Assembly (NCBI GenBank): GCA_947095535.1
Contig: OX352773.1
Location: 74,790,591-74,854,590, forward strand
DNA: 64,000 nt
Reading direction: 5' to 3'
From: Poecilobothrus nobilitatus
Lineage: Eukaryota; Arthropoda; Insecta; Diptera; Dolichopodidae
Shown: positions 1-11,975 of the stretch, in pieces
How positions within the stretch are numbered: position 1 is the stretch's first letter
Layout of the letters: each line of letters begins with the position of its first letter
The notes under the pieces: model-generated
What the model was told of the DNA's origin: nothing
Databases searched by the model: none
The model's input: only the letters and a program-made list of their open reading frames with translations
Made by a program: the position numbers and the translations under genes

Positions 1-1285
1 ACCAATTAACCAATTCAAAAAAGTACTTCTACTAATAAATAATCTACTGTTAATGAGTAAACGATTAAAAATTCATCAAAGCTTTTCTATTCCTCTTTCC
101 ATTTTGTTTCATTTCACCATACTTTTTAGATACATAAAACCTTTATACAATTTAGACCCTTAAAGGAACATTAAATCATAAAAGCATTCTATTTTTAGTA
201 AAAAATCAAAAAAAAAGTGTTCTTAAAAATTTGTGCCTGGATAAATCACTTTCATAATACGTACACATACATTATCTAAACATTGTTAGATACATGAATA
301 CATAAATTATCTTTGAAAATAAAATTGTTTTTTTTTTTTTGACCAAGTCAAGTCTTAGAAATTTTGTAATAATATGTAGGTATTCTATCTATGTATGAAG
401 AATAAATAAATTTATGTACATATAATGTTTAAAAGATAATGTTTTCAAAATATAGTAAACTTTAAGGCTCTTTAGATTCTTCGTTTTTTTGTTTTTTTTT
501 TTCTTTTTTGGAATATTTGGCTTTTCTCGATAGTAATACAAAAATTACAAATATGTTTATTTATGTACGTACATATATGAGTGTTCCTTTTCTATATAAT
601 TCCTTTGAATTGTCTTACTCTTGTCTTGATTACGTGACTTGAAATTTTAAAAGTTGACTTGTCTTTTTATTATACATACATATATATATATATATATAAT
701 TTTCTTTTGAACCAAAAAGAAAATAAAAAAAAAATCATGTTATTGTATTATAATAAAAAAACAATAACAAATCCAAAAATAAAATAATACATTAAATACT
801 ATAATTGAGATTTTTGCAACAAATGGTTTCAAATTAAATACAAAAATGATTAAAAATTAAGAACTCATTCACTTCGCACATTTGTATAAATTTTGACTTT
901 AGCATTTTTTAATCTATACATTCATTTAATTTTTAACTTAGTTGCTCTCTTTTTAATTTAACACCAATTGTTATATCAAATGCAATTTTAATTTATTTTT
1001 TTAATGCATAAAACTTTTACCTCAATTTAAGTCTCACAAGAGGAACACAACAACAACATAATGAAAACAACAAAATATGAGCATATAACTCTTAAAGAAT
1101 ATTCAAAATTTTTTATTTAGTTTATAAACATAAATGATAAAGTTGGATGAATTAAAGTAGAAAATCCTTAAAGTCAAAAACACGAAATGAATTTAAATAG
1201 AAAAAATAAAATTTTGGGCTTTGGTTCATTTTCTTAAATAAATGACATTAATAAATATTTTGCCATTTAAATGCCAAAAAAAAAT
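1..1285. other. AT-rich DNA without a recognisable gene
   Basis: I see no coding structure on either strand. The stretch holds homopolymer A and T runs and a (TA)n tract at about 681-699. No RNA gene or classifiable mobile element stands out. Confidence 0.7.
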
Positions 1286-1289
1286 TATT

Positions 1290-1545
1290 AAACTTGTAAA
1301 AATGTCGACTCACAAAATGTCGATTTAGCAAAATATCGACTTGGACAAAATGTTGTCTTTCAAACAGTAAGGAATATCCGATTAAATAAATGATTGAAGC
1401 TCTAATTTTATAGCCTACTATAAAATCCTTCTCAATTCAGAATCTTACATATACATATATATAAATATTCTGAATAGAAGGGGCAATTCTGATTTTAAAA
1501 CGAACTACAAAATCCCTTCTAATTCAGAATCTCATGTATTGATAT
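1290..1545 (-). mobile_element. Foldback-like element copy, partial (copy 1)
   Basis: At about 1299-1350 there is a short array in which AAAATGTCGACT-like words recur every 15-17 bp. From about 1395 to 1540 lie two minus-strand copies of a roughly 100-bp core unit. On that strand the unit reads close to TTAGGAGGGATTTTAGAGTT, then ACAAAATCAGGATT, then CAGAATATTTATATATG. The same core recurs at seven other places in this window, each time beside a different short-repeat array. Drosophila Foldback elements are known for arms built from short tandem repeats; membership here is inferred from that architecture. Confidence 0.5.
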
Positions 1546-1553
1546 ATGTGTAT

Positions 1554-1682
1554 AGTTCGAATCATACACACGTCGTAAGAGTTATTCTCCCTTACGACAT
1601 TTACAGCCATGCCTGAACAGGGAAGGCTGTGTAAATTCTTGTCCACATTTATGTGGCAGAGAAATGCATTAAAAAAAAAAGG
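1554..1682 (+). mobile_element. SINE-1 copy, 5'-truncated
   Basis: The copy starts at the pol III B box (AGTTCGAATCA). It carries the family body CACACGTCGTAAGAGTTATT, CCTTACGACATTTACAGCC and GGCTGTGTAAATT, and ends in GTGGCAGAGAAATGCATT plus an A run. It matches the complete copy at 10510-10702 almost base for base but lacks the A-box half, as expected for 5' truncation or loss during retrotransposition. Confidence 0.85.
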
Positions 1683-3800
1683 AAAGTTAATTTCTTCTAA
1701 AAATTAATAAAAAGATCTTTTATTTTAAAAGTATAGAAAAAGTAAAGGTTTTAGATTTAATTAAAAGTTTAATATTAGTGGTTTTATCCTTGTTCTGAAT
1801 TATTAATATAATTAATATAAAGGTTTGTGAGTTGAAAAGATTTGTTAGAACTTATTTAGGTAAAATTGAGTTCTATATAGGTATGTATATACCTACTTTC
1901 GTATTTTTAAAATAAAAGATCTTTTCAAAATTTGTTTTCATTTTTTAATTGTTAAGATTCATTTGTAAATGTACTGTAGTTTTTTATTTAAAACTACTTA
2001 TAGTAGTAAAATATAGTGATAAAAAGTTAAGATCGATAATATTGTAGACATACTATGGGGCGTACGAAACAATGATATTGAAATTTTTTTTTTATTTTAA
2101 AACTTAGATTAAAAAATAATAAAATGTTTAACTTAAAGAGTAATTCTAATTAAGTACCAAAGGATTTCGTAGAAATATGTAATATGTACATATATTAAAA
2201 TTAATAAAAACAGGCAAGGAATCATTTGCCTTATACTTCTTTTAATGTTTTAAAATGCTTGTTATCATTTTAAACAGATTCAAATTGTTTATGAGAAAAC
2301 TACAAGAAGGATTAGACTATTTGGAAAGAGTAATAGTTAAATTCAAGTATAACATCAATATCCTTCTTCTTAATACACCTTCCAACATCCAGTAACTTTC
2401 CATATTGCTCAATTTCCATTTGCCAAAGATATCGTTGATCTCATTAATGTTCGCTCGTTGATCTTATTAATGTCATTCACGATTCTAACCGACCCTCACA
2501 AAAACAAAGTGGTTTAATATATTCAAAATATTTAACATGAATTTTAAATTATATTTATTTGTTTTAAATTTTATTAATTTTGTTTTAAAAAAGTTTTTCT
2601 GGCAGATTTATTGTAAGCCAAGGTAAAAAAATAAAAAAAAAAATTTTTTAAAAATCAATACATCCACGAGTAATTATCTAATTCTAATAATTTTATTCAA
2701 TTGTTTTTAATTTAAAAATGGAAAATATTAAAGATAAAGCTAAAAACCAAAACAAAAATATTAAAAATTAAAAATATTAAAAATATAAAAATCTATATAA
2801 AAATTTTCTTTAACAAATTAAATATTGTATATATATTTTTATATACTATAAATTGCCAACAAATTATTTTTTCTATAAAAGTCCGTTCTTTTTCTATTCC
2901 TTTCTTTTTACAAATCCGCTTTTTTCCGGATTTTTTTTTTTTTCTTTTTGTAAATCAATTCTACAAAGGCAGACAATAAATAACAAGAAGAAGACAAAAC
3001 AAAAAACAAAAAAATATTCTTGAAAATTAACAAAACAAAAGAATAAAAGTAAAATTCTAAAAAAAGCTAAAAAAGAACAGAAAAAGAACAAAATACAAAA
3101 ATAAAACCCACAAAAGTCGACTTAAAGATGTTTACAATCATTTTTAAGTATCCGATTACCTACCTATCTTTTACGTTTGTTTTATTTTTTTGTGGAAAAT
3201 ATATATTAAAAACTTTTCTTATTTCTTATTTTTTTAATTCATCAATATTGGGAGTCTCCTGTATGGTTATTAAAAGTCATTAAGAATAAAGAAATAGGGA
3301 CTACAAGAAGATGCAAACATTTTGGGTTTTGGAAGGGATCTGGTTTTTTAAACAACAAGATGCAAAGTTTTTGAGGAATGTTATTATATCTTTAAATATT
3401 CATATCTTTTTTATAAGGCAGTAAACTTAAAAAGTTTACTAAAAACTTTTAAAAAATGTTCAAAATTTACTTTGCTTTTATAATTTTAAAAATATTTTTT
3501 TTTTTTTTTGGAAAAATCAAATTTTTTTAACTATTATTTAGGTAATGCTTTGCTAACATTTTTAAAAGACTATAATAAATTTTAGTATAATTTTCATAGC
3601 CTCTTTTAAAACACTATTTTTTATTGTAAATGTTCTTGCCGCTTTCTTCCATACTGTGTATTCTAAGATCTAAAAACTCTTTAACTGTGTAACTAGGTAT
3701 ATACATATTTTTTTTGTAGTTCAGCATTGCCAAATATTTAGTTCCTTTTCGAAGACGTTATATTTTTTTTGTTAGAAATTCACATGTTATTCTCTAATTT
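1683..3800. other. AT-rich DNA without a recognisable gene
   Basis: Low-complexity sequence. Short open frames such as the Phe/Leu-rich one on the minus strand near 2894-3091 come from oligo-A tracts and lack real coding composition. Confidence 0.7.
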
Positions 3801-3801
3801 T

Positions 3802-3960
3802 TATACCCGTTTGAACGTATGTTCAAAGGTATAATAAATTTGCCATTACTTTTGTGACACCTTAAAAGAGTCGAGCTAGATATAGGCTCAAGGGTATAGA
3901 TCGACTCACAATCGAATTCTTTGGTTTTTCCCTTGTTTAAAATCTGTTCAGTTACCAAAT
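3802..3960 (+). repeat. TATACCC-headed dispersed repeat, partial copy
   Basis: It begins TATACCCG, followed by a hairpin (TTTGAAC, 4-base loop, GTTCAAA, at 3810-3827), then GGTATA, a TTTGCCATTAC-like stretch and GTGACACC. The copy at 39471 has the same order: TATACCCG, hairpin, GGGTATA, TTACCATTAC, GTGACAC. From memory, repeats starting with such a TATACCC...GGTATA hairpin followed by TTTGTCATTCCG are very common in higher flies. Class not determined; the right end is not defined. Confidence 0.55.
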
Positions 3961-4519
3961 CTGTTATAGCGTATTAACATTTTTTTGTACGTCTAATCAA
4001 AATACAAAATAAGTGACAATAAATAAAAACCAAAAAACTAAAGACTTTTAGAGGTAAGATCAAAGATTTTTAAAAACGGACATTTTCCAAAATACAACAA
4101 AGGCAGTTTCACTCAAGGCAGACACTCACTTCAATCTCAAATCCTTTATAATTAAGAAAAATCGTTAAGACTTTTAAAAATAATATGTTAGAATTTACTT
4201 TAGTTTACTTTAAAAAAAATTAGATACTAATGTCTAAAAATAACTTTTAAGTTTTAAAAGATTGGAAGATATAAAAAAAAGTTTTGAGGTAACTTATATT
4301 AATTCTAAAAAATGTTTGTTCTCTCAAAATTGCATGAAGCCCAAAAGCGTTTCGGAAATAAGAAAGAAGAAAAATCTTGCACAATTTTATTTTTATATAA
4401 CGGCAAATTTAAATATATTAAATTAAAATATTATATCTTTTATAATATATTCTGTCTTTTAGGGTTTTTATATTGAAAATATATTAAGCACAGCCTAAGC
4501 TATTAACATTTGAAAATAA

Positions 4520-4753
4520 ACTTTTTTTTCAACATAGAGGTGCTGTAGTTGGTAATGGGTAGAGATACATAAAAACTTTCTTCTAAGAAATTAATTTTGT
4601 TAAAAGATTTATCCATAATTACAATTACACTATCCTATTATAAATCATGTACAGATTTTACAAATAGACGAACCGACGAACCGACAGAGTGAAACTAGTA
4701 AAATTTAAAAAAAAAAAAATTTGATAAATGTGCTAATTTAGTGCATATTACAT
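4520..4753 (-). repeat. Family X dispersed repeat, terminal fragment
   Basis: Read on the minus strand it starts TTAGCACATTTATCAAA, then ACTAGTTTCACTCTGTC, two GGTTCGTC words and a TTTGTAAAATCTGTAC stretch. This matches the left end of the large copy at 11976-13244, which has TTAGCACATTTCC, TTAGTTTCACTCTGTCC and TTTACAAAACTTCTAC. The plus-strand stretch around 4525-4570 matches the next part of that copy (the TAGC..CCATTAC..CTACAGC region). The rest of the element is missing. Confidence 0.6.
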
Positions 4754-4754
4754 A

Positions 4755-5535
4755 TTTTATTTTTTTTATTTTACCGCAGACTTTGATATACAGTAATAAC
4801 TCTTTTTTAATATTTATTTCACATAATGTATATATATGTATATACGTTTATATTGATATGAAGTAACTAAACTATATATATATATATATAAACAAAATAA
4901 AAAATCAAATATATATCCTTGTTAAAAAATAAGAAACTATTTTATTTTTATATTCAATGGTTAATGTTACTATACTACTACTACTAACTTAACAACTTTT
5001 ATACTTGTTAAATAATGTCCTTAAATGACGAATAAAAAGAACTAATTTGTCATCTTAAAGCTTTTCATGATAATCAACACACAAAAATAAAAAAGTGTGA
5101 TAAAAATGAACAGAAAAAAAAAAAGGAAGTTTTAAGCGTTAGCTTAATAACCGTAATGCTGTCATTACAATATAAATGAAATTTTCAAAACAATAAAAAC
5201 TAATAATTCCTTACTATATATCTATATCCTTTGATCTAATCTAAGAAATTCAAACTTATGGTCGACAATGATTCACAGACTACTAACCTCTTCGTTTTAA
5301 TGAGATTCGTTACCTTTTTATTTCTTTATTACATAATAAAATATTGTTATATAAACTAATATTTTATTCTGTAAACAGTAAATAAACAATCAAATCTATC
5401 TTATCTACCTTACCTTGACAATTTTAAAGAATAATTATTGTCAGTAGGTCAATATTATCTTAATAAAATAATAATTGAATTGAACTTATTATTAGCGCTT
5501 TTGCAGCTAAAATTGAATTGTATATTTTACTGTTA
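4755..5535. other. AT-rich DNA without a recognisable gene
   Basis: Nothing but AT-rich sequence, including a short (TA)n tract near 4873-4890. Confidence 0.7.
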
Positions 5536-5538
5536 TTC

Positions 5539-5592
5539 TTAAAGGGATTATTAATTCTAAGTAAATTAAAGGGATTATTAATTCTAAGTAAA
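5539..5592 (+). repeat. Two perfect copies of a 27-bp unit
   Basis: The unit begins TTAAAGGGATTATTAATTCT and ends AAGTAAA. It occurs at 5539-5565 and again at 5566-5592 without a change, so it is a recent head-to-tail duplication. An (AAT)n microsatellite follows at about 5675-5694. Confidence 0.9.
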
Positions 5593-5924
5593 TTTGTAAA
5601 AGAAAAAGCCGATAGCCCTGGCAGCTAGTGCTTTTAAATCACTATTGTATATAATTTGAATTATATTCAATAAAAAATAATAATAATAATAATAAGTAAA
5701 TTAAAAGTAAAACAAGTACGGAACTGAATTAGACTTACAATTTTCTTAGGAAAAACAGAAAACTTTAAAAAACAAGATAAATAAACTCAAATAGAAAAAA
5801 TGAAAGAAAAATGTTTCTTTACTTATTTTTTTAACTATGATATTTTTGTTTTTATTTTTTATTTTCTGTTGATTTGACAATAAATATTTTTTTCTTTACA
5901 TACTTACATATATTATATGTATTT

Positions 5925-6245
5925 CATGGGTTGGATATGAAATCTTATTTTTCAAAATCTTATTTGGTTAAAATCTTATTTTTTGCCACCAACTCTAACG
6001 TTTCTTCTAAATTATTTTTTATACATACAGATTTCAACGAAACACCTCTGCTAAAGAAATTATTGAAACCCTGATTTTGTAACAAACTCTGAAATCCTTT
6101 TTAACTGCATATTTTATATATATACATATTTCAACAATTAAAGATTTGAAAGACCTCTGCAACAAATTATTGAAAGCCTTTAACTCACATATTTCAACAA
6201 CAATAATATGGGCTGTCTGATTGCTGACTTTTTTTGTAAAATGCA
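5925..6245 (-). mobile_element. Foldback-like element copy, core units (copy 2)
   Basis: The left side (about 5940-5985) has three copies of an AAAATCTTATTTT word spaced about 15 bp apart. To the right are minus-strand core units; for example, the reverse of 6068-6106 contains AAGGATTTCAGAGTTTGTT followed by ACAAAATCAGGG. A second internal motif, ACCTCTGC..AAATTATTGAAA, also occurs twice (near 6045 and 6155). Open frames across this stretch follow the repeat and are not genes. Confidence 0.5.
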
Positions 6246-6249
6246 TATC

Positions 6250-7055
6250 TACAGTTCCCCATTTGTTTTTTGATGTAATATGTATACAATTTTTTGGAAT
6301 AATTAATATTTTTGAAAGAAAAATAGAATTTTAAAAAATAAAATTTTAAAAAATAAGATTTAAAAAAAAAATTTCATTACGATCCCTATTTCTTACTTTA
6401 AAACATTATAGTTTCCTATAGTTCTAAATAATTTTTAACATAAAAAAAAATTAGTAGGTGTTTATTCGACTTTATATTCTCACTTTATTAAAAGCATAAA
6501 CTATAATAGTGTACAATTTTCTGAAAATTTAAGACGAAATCGTAATTTCAGTTCTATCATAAGATTTAAAAGTTGTATTTTTGAAAAAATAAAACTAAAA
6601 AAAATAGTTTCAATAAAATAAAAAGTTTTTTTTTCATGAAACATAAAACATTTTCCAAGGTAAGAAAAAACTTTCAAAGTTAAAATGAATATAAAATTTA
6701 AGAAAGATTTTAAAATATTATTTAACAACATTATGGTATAAAAATTCATAAAAAATATAAAAAACAAAATCTTGAAGAAATATAAAAAGGTTATAAGTTT
6801 TTTGATGAGTTCTTATTGTTCAAAATCTATGTAAAATAGTTATATGTATATTCAAATAATGATCTTATAAGAATCAAAAATAAAAATAGTATAAAAACTA
6901 TAAACGTTTCATACGAAAAATGTTTCGGAATCAATTTCATGTAAAATATTTTGACTAAGAAGTGATTATAATATAACATATATTTGCAGGATACAGCAAA
7001 CAACCGAATTTCCCGTATATGCAAATAACTTAATTTAAACGAAAAAACTGACTAA
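6250..7055. other. AT-rich DNA without a recognisable gene
   Basis: Only low-complexity AT-rich sequence. The small minus-strand open frames here are Phe/Leu/Ile-rich and match no family I know. Confidence 0.65.
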
Positions 7056-7057
7056 AG

Positions 7058-7678
7058 TATGTCCTAAAAAACCAACGAGCATAGAACTAAGAGTTGTTCT
7101 GAGGTCTAAAACAAACAAAAAATTCTTTTGGAGGTGCGGTGGGATATTGTTTTGGTGGATCCGTTCTGTAGATATGGGGCTTAAAGCATTTTTTGGGTTC
7201 CTAAATAATTTAATTGGAAATTGATCCAAGTTTTTTTACTCCTAACTTTTTGAGCTAGATGATGACATTATGCTTAAAATTTAGAGGAGAATAAAGGGAA
7301 TAATGGACCCCAAAAAAATCATTATGTTAATACAGTTATTTTTTGAATAAAAAAGTTTTAAATGATTTTTTGTTTTTAAGAAAGAGTTGATCATTTTTAA
7401 TTTTATGCTCCAATAAATCTGGTTCTATAAAACCTAGAGATCTGGTTAATAACGCGTTTATTAGACTTTTTAAATTGGTACTTGGTTTTGTTTTATCTTA
7501 AAGGGTTCTAATTTATATAAAACTAAATTAAATTATTTAGTCACCCAAAAAATTTTTTAAATCCTATATCTCCTAAACAGATAAGAATAGACTCGATATT
7601 CAAAAGAATTTTTTGTTTGCATTGAACCCCAGAACAACCCTTAGTTCTATGCCAGGTTATTGGCGAAACACCCTATAT
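7058..7678. mobile_element. Inverted-repeat element, family Y, about 620 bp
   Basis: The arms at 7080-7130 and 7601-7651 are inverted copies of each other, about 51 bp with few mismatches. Both contain CATAGAACTAAG, GTTGTTCTG and CAAACAAAAAATTCTTTTG. Weaker pairing extends outwards to TATGTCC on the left and to the complement of TATAGGGTGTTTCGCC on the right. There is no coding frame, so this looks like a non-autonomous DNA element. The AACAAAAAATT word inside the arm recurs in related sequences near 24755, 50105 and 59920. No clear target duplication was found. Confidence 0.7.
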
Positions 7679-7679
7679 A

Positions 7680-10497
7680 ATCTGATTTAATAAAACAAAT
7701 AAATTTCTAATAAATTCGACTTCCTAATAAAATTGAATGCAATGCTTCTTAGAGATGTAAGACAAATGCATTTTCATTTCTTTTTTATTTCGTATAGTGA
7801 TTATGTTTTCAATGTGTACCTTCTCTTCAGTAATGCTTTCTTATCATTGTATTTATGTATTTTTTCTTTGATTTTCTTGTAAAAATGGTTTACTGTATGA
7901 AAAAATGTTTTATTGTATCATACTGGTTTTTTCCATGTTTCCAAAATCTAGTTATCCAAGCAATATTGCTGGGCTTCTATAGTTCACAAAACCTAATTTA
8001 AATTCTTATATTTTTTTATTATTTTAGTATATATTCACAATTGAAAATTCAGTAATTTCTACTAATTTTCCACAAAACGACAAACATTTTTTTTTTCCCT
8101 TATTTTTTTTATCTAAAAATATCAAAACCAAAAATATAATTTCAGTAAAAGCTTAACTATAATAATTTTCCCCGCTTTTCACGCCTTACTAACTTTTCTT
8201 TTCAAAAATTAAAAAAAAAAAAATAAATAAAAAAAAAAAATATAGAGTTTAAGACTACAATTTTGATGAATTTTGTTTATATTCTGGAGTAAGGTACCTA
8301 TTAAAAACACCACATTCAATGCTATTATATAGGCACCATTGCTACCACCATTGCCACAAATTCTACGAAAAAAAAAAAAAAAATAAACAATAGCAAAAAA
8401 AAAAAAATTTGTTATAAAAAAAATTGAAATGTCAGCTCCTGTCTTGGAAAAATTCACTAGAATGAATGACGCCAAATTTACTATCATGATTTCCGTAAAA
8501 ACAAAAAATAAAAAAAATAAAAATAAGACGAGAAAATAAAAACAGAATAAAGAAAATATTCATTCAATGCTGGCATATTTTTTTAGTAAAAAATCTATAA
8601 ATTCCTCTGTACATTGGACTTAATCCTGTGGCTTCATGTAAATTTAATAAATTCAAGACAGTTTGATGTCGGCAATAACAGTTTTTTTTTTTTTTTTTTG
8701 TTTTATTGAAGAAAATATAAGTTTAAAGAACCTAATATTAATAACAAAAGTTTTCTATTTAAATTTTAATTTGATATTTTTTTTTTTTGTGTTTTTAAGG
8801 AAAATTTAAAAAGAGAGGATTCATTTTTAAATAAAATAATAAATAAAAAAATAATCGAACTTATGCTTTTTTTTTCTAAGTCGAAGTACTTAGAAAATAT
8901 TATTAGGTATTAAAATTTGTTATTAATTTAAATTTGATGATTATCATATTATAAAATCCTATTATACCTATTGTAGATGTTATGCCAACAGAAGATTAAA
9001 TCGAAGTTCATTGAATAGTTTATCTTCAATGCCATAAAATTTTAGTTCAGTTTCTGAAAGCAAAATATTGATGTAATGAATTTTGTATTATTTTTGAACC
9101 AAATTTGAGCAATACAAGTTATCCTTATGGTCAGCTTAACAGTATAATAAAATTTTTCATTTTTTTTTACTCTCATCTACTACTGTATGTTCAATAATCA
9201 GTTTGGCGCTAAAACTTCTTTTCAAATTGTAATTAAGTAGAAATTTAAACCTTGTTTAAAATAAAATTTAGTTTTTCTCTTAATGTAAGAGAGTTACAAA
9301 ACTTGTCCTCTATTGTACAGTGTACAGTGGTCAGTGAGTCAGCGTACTGTATTAATATAGAGTAGAGATTTAAAGACTAGTAGAGACTCAAAAGAGTATC
9401 GTATTAATGTAATTCATAAATCGTATTTTTTATTATGTGAATTGTCAAGTAAAATATTTAAAAAAAAAAGAGAAAACAATGTTTTGTTTTGTAAATTGTA
9501 ATTCGCATAAAAAAAAATTTTGAGAGAAAATATATAGTAATATAAGAAAGAAGACCAAGTTTAAGTTTTAAAACTGTACTTGACATTTAGTCTTTATTTG
9601 AACTTAATAATGATCGGTTGAAATTGTGAATTAATTAAAAATTTTTTTGTTTTTGTTTTGTTTGTTTTTGTTGTAATAAATGAAATATGTTGTAAAGAAT
9701 TAAAAATGCTTTTATAGTTAATTAAATTTGTGTATTAAGTAATTAATACTATTATTGGTGAATGTTGAAATAAATATTTTAAATCAATAAAAAAAGATGT
9801 ATGCAAAAATTTTAAAAGAAACAATTTCCATCATGAAAACATATTTGTTTTAGTAAACAAAGAATACAAATTTTTTATATACTGTGTTACATATTCATTA
9901 TTATAGTAAGTATGAAAATAAAAATTTTAATTTTGCAAATAGTAGAAATTTTAATGGAACATAATATTATTTATAGAAATTATTTTAAATGTAGATATTA
10001 ATTTAAATTAATTGAACAATTAAAATATGAAATATTAAAACATAAACACTATAATAAAATTAAATAATTATATTTTTGAAAATTTTTTAAATAATATAAT
10101 CATATTGAAGTTATTGTTTTAAGATTATTTCTAATATAATATTTCTGCGCCATTTATTATCTTATATCAGAATTATTTGTTTTTTATTTCTTTTATATTA
10201 TGATATAAATTATTAATATTGGTTATTACCTTAATAATATTTAATATAATATAATCCGCAATCTTTCGATTTGAAATACTATGCCATTAGTCAGATATTT
10301 CTAAAACAGAATGACTCTTCTGTATTAGATCCATCTAAATATTTTTTTCTAGTAAATTATAATGGTCAATTAGCTTTTTATGTACTTGTAATAATGAAAT
10401 AAATTATAATTATAAATGAATCTTTAATCAAATAAAAGTTTTACATATTTTTTTCTTATAATTTATAATTATTAGTTACAATAATTATTATAAATTC
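7680..10497. other. AT-rich DNA without a recognisable gene
   Basis: Long poly(A)/poly(T) runs (for example near 8210-8240, 8364-8410 and 8683-8699) dominate. A slightly more complex patch at about 9300-9420 contains a TACAGTG...ACTGTA inverted word, but I see no coding frame or RNA gene in it. Confidence 0.65.
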
Positions 10498-10509
10498 ATT
10501 TTTCTAAAT

Positions 10510-10702
10510 GGGGCCTCGGTGGTCTAGTGGGTAAGAGCGTATAAAATACGCTGTAAACACCGAGAAAGTGTTGGTTCGAATCCCACACACGTCGTAAGAG
10601 TTATTCCCCCTTACGACATTTACAGCCACGCCTGAACAGGAAAGGCTGTGTAATTTCCTGTCCACATTTATGTGGCAGAGAAATGCAATAAAAAAAAAAA
10701 AA
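10510..10702 (+). mobile_element. SINE-1, complete tRNA-derived copy
   Basis: A complete short interspersed element. The tRNA-like head starts GGGGCCTCGG. It has a pol III A box TGGTCTAGTGG (10520-10530) and a B box GGTTCGAATCC (10573-10583), then a body of about 100 bp and a terminal A run. A perfect 11-bp duplication, TTTTTCTAAAT, flanks it at 10499-10509 and 10707-10717, the signature of LINE-driven insertion. Four further copies or fragments lie at 1554, 26925, 27558 and 60216. It is not a functional tRNA gene, because the head does not fold into a closed cloverleaf with an acceptor stem. Confidence 0.93.
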
Positions 10703-10717
10703 TTTTTTTTTCTAAAT

Positions 10718-11085
10718 CTAATATTTTCCATTTTTAATTGACGATTTTATTTATACTTTTTACTTATTTCGTCAAACTTTTGTTTTATGTGTTATATTAT
10801 ATCGTTCAATATCCCTTGTTCGTTTCACCCTTCTATGATTTTCTTCATTATTCTTTTTGGGTACGCCGGGTGATTAAGCCTTTCGATTTTTGGCATTCAT
10901 AAATGCATATGGTTGACGTCAAAACTTTTCCAATTTTGAAATAAACTTTCAATGAATATGTAATTTTTATTTTTGATATTATTTCTAATTAGGACATATT
11001 TTTGTTTTGTTTTTAAAGTAATTCCTATTTACAAAAAGGTATTATTTAGCTACCACTGCATGTTGTAATTGTTGATGGATTTGCT
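10718..11085. other. AT-rich DNA without a recognisable gene
   Basis: No gene is visible. A patch with more G+C at about 10855-10925 has no long open frame. Confidence 0.6.
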
Positions 11086-11089
11086 AGTA

Positions 11090-11250
11090 ATAATAATAAT
11101 AAGCGGATTCATTGTTTCCTTACCGCCCTATTCTCCCAATTCAAGGTTTCCATATCCTTGTCCTATCCTCTCTTATTCCTAATCCTTAGACTATATATTG
11201 CATTATCATTGTATCTTTGGAAGATTCCCACCTCCCTTAAGAAAACAAAA
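11090..11250 (+). mobile_element. Probable LINE 3' tail relic
   Basis: It shares an ordered set of words with 18640-18835: CCCAATTCAA.GTTTCC.TATCC, a C/T-rich stretch (TCCTATCC..TATTCCTA), then GAAGATT.CCA.CTCC and an A run. Upstream are (AAT)n repeats. These ordered blocks look like the 3' untranslated end of one non-LTR retrotransposon family. No reverse transcriptase sequence remains at this copy. Confidence 0.4.
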
Positions 11251-11779
11251 ATATTTTATTTGACACTATGAAACTATCTATTTCATAATATGTATTTCTT
11301 TTAACACTTTCAATAAATTCAGAAATTATTCTATTTAATTTTTTGTTCTAGCCAAAGAAACTAGTTTTCATTTACATTAAGTGACAAATGCGATAAATTT
11401 TATTGCCAATCTTTTTCTATGCAGGTGTAAACACCTGTCAGTATATATTAATTATTTATCAAATTAAATTTTAAATGAAATTATTGTCAATTGATTGGCA
11501 ATTAGTGTAAAGGAAGTTTAAGAACAACAAAGAATAATTACAAATAAATCAAATTTAATACAGTTCTGATCAAACTAATCTAACAATTTAAATCAACATT
11601 GTACGATTTCTTACTTTCACTTTCAATAAGACTACCCGAATCAATACTTATTTATATTTTTTCAAATTTTTATTAGTATAGTTTTATTTCGAATCTAAAG
11701 AACTTTCTTTTATTACAACACCACAAAAAAAGTAAATAAATATAAAAGGAGACAAATATCTTTTCTCATGTATTATGCT

Positions 11780-11885
11780 CAAAAGATTATACTATATATT
11801 ATACAATATATAAATATATATTATATATATATAATATATATTATATAAAATAAATATATATTATATATATATATATATATATTTA
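11780..11885. repeat. AT palindrome cluster / (TA)n microsatellite
   Basis: Nearly pure alternating A and T with nested self-complementary blocks (TATATATTATA, TATATAATATATA), ending in an uninterrupted (TA)n tract near 11865-11883. Such sequence extrudes cruciforms readily and is unstable in replication. No function can be assigned. Confidence 0.85.
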
Positions 11886-11975
11886 TATGTATAAATTTAG
11901 ACTTAGATTTATCTTTATATACAACTAATACTGTCTATTATGTACCTATGTGCTCTTCAATAAAAGTTTTTTTTA

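Noticed and set aside
10510..10583. tRNA gene suggested by good A and B boxes
   Set aside because: The acceptor and anticodon stems do not close and the sequence continues into a SINE body with an A run and target duplication.
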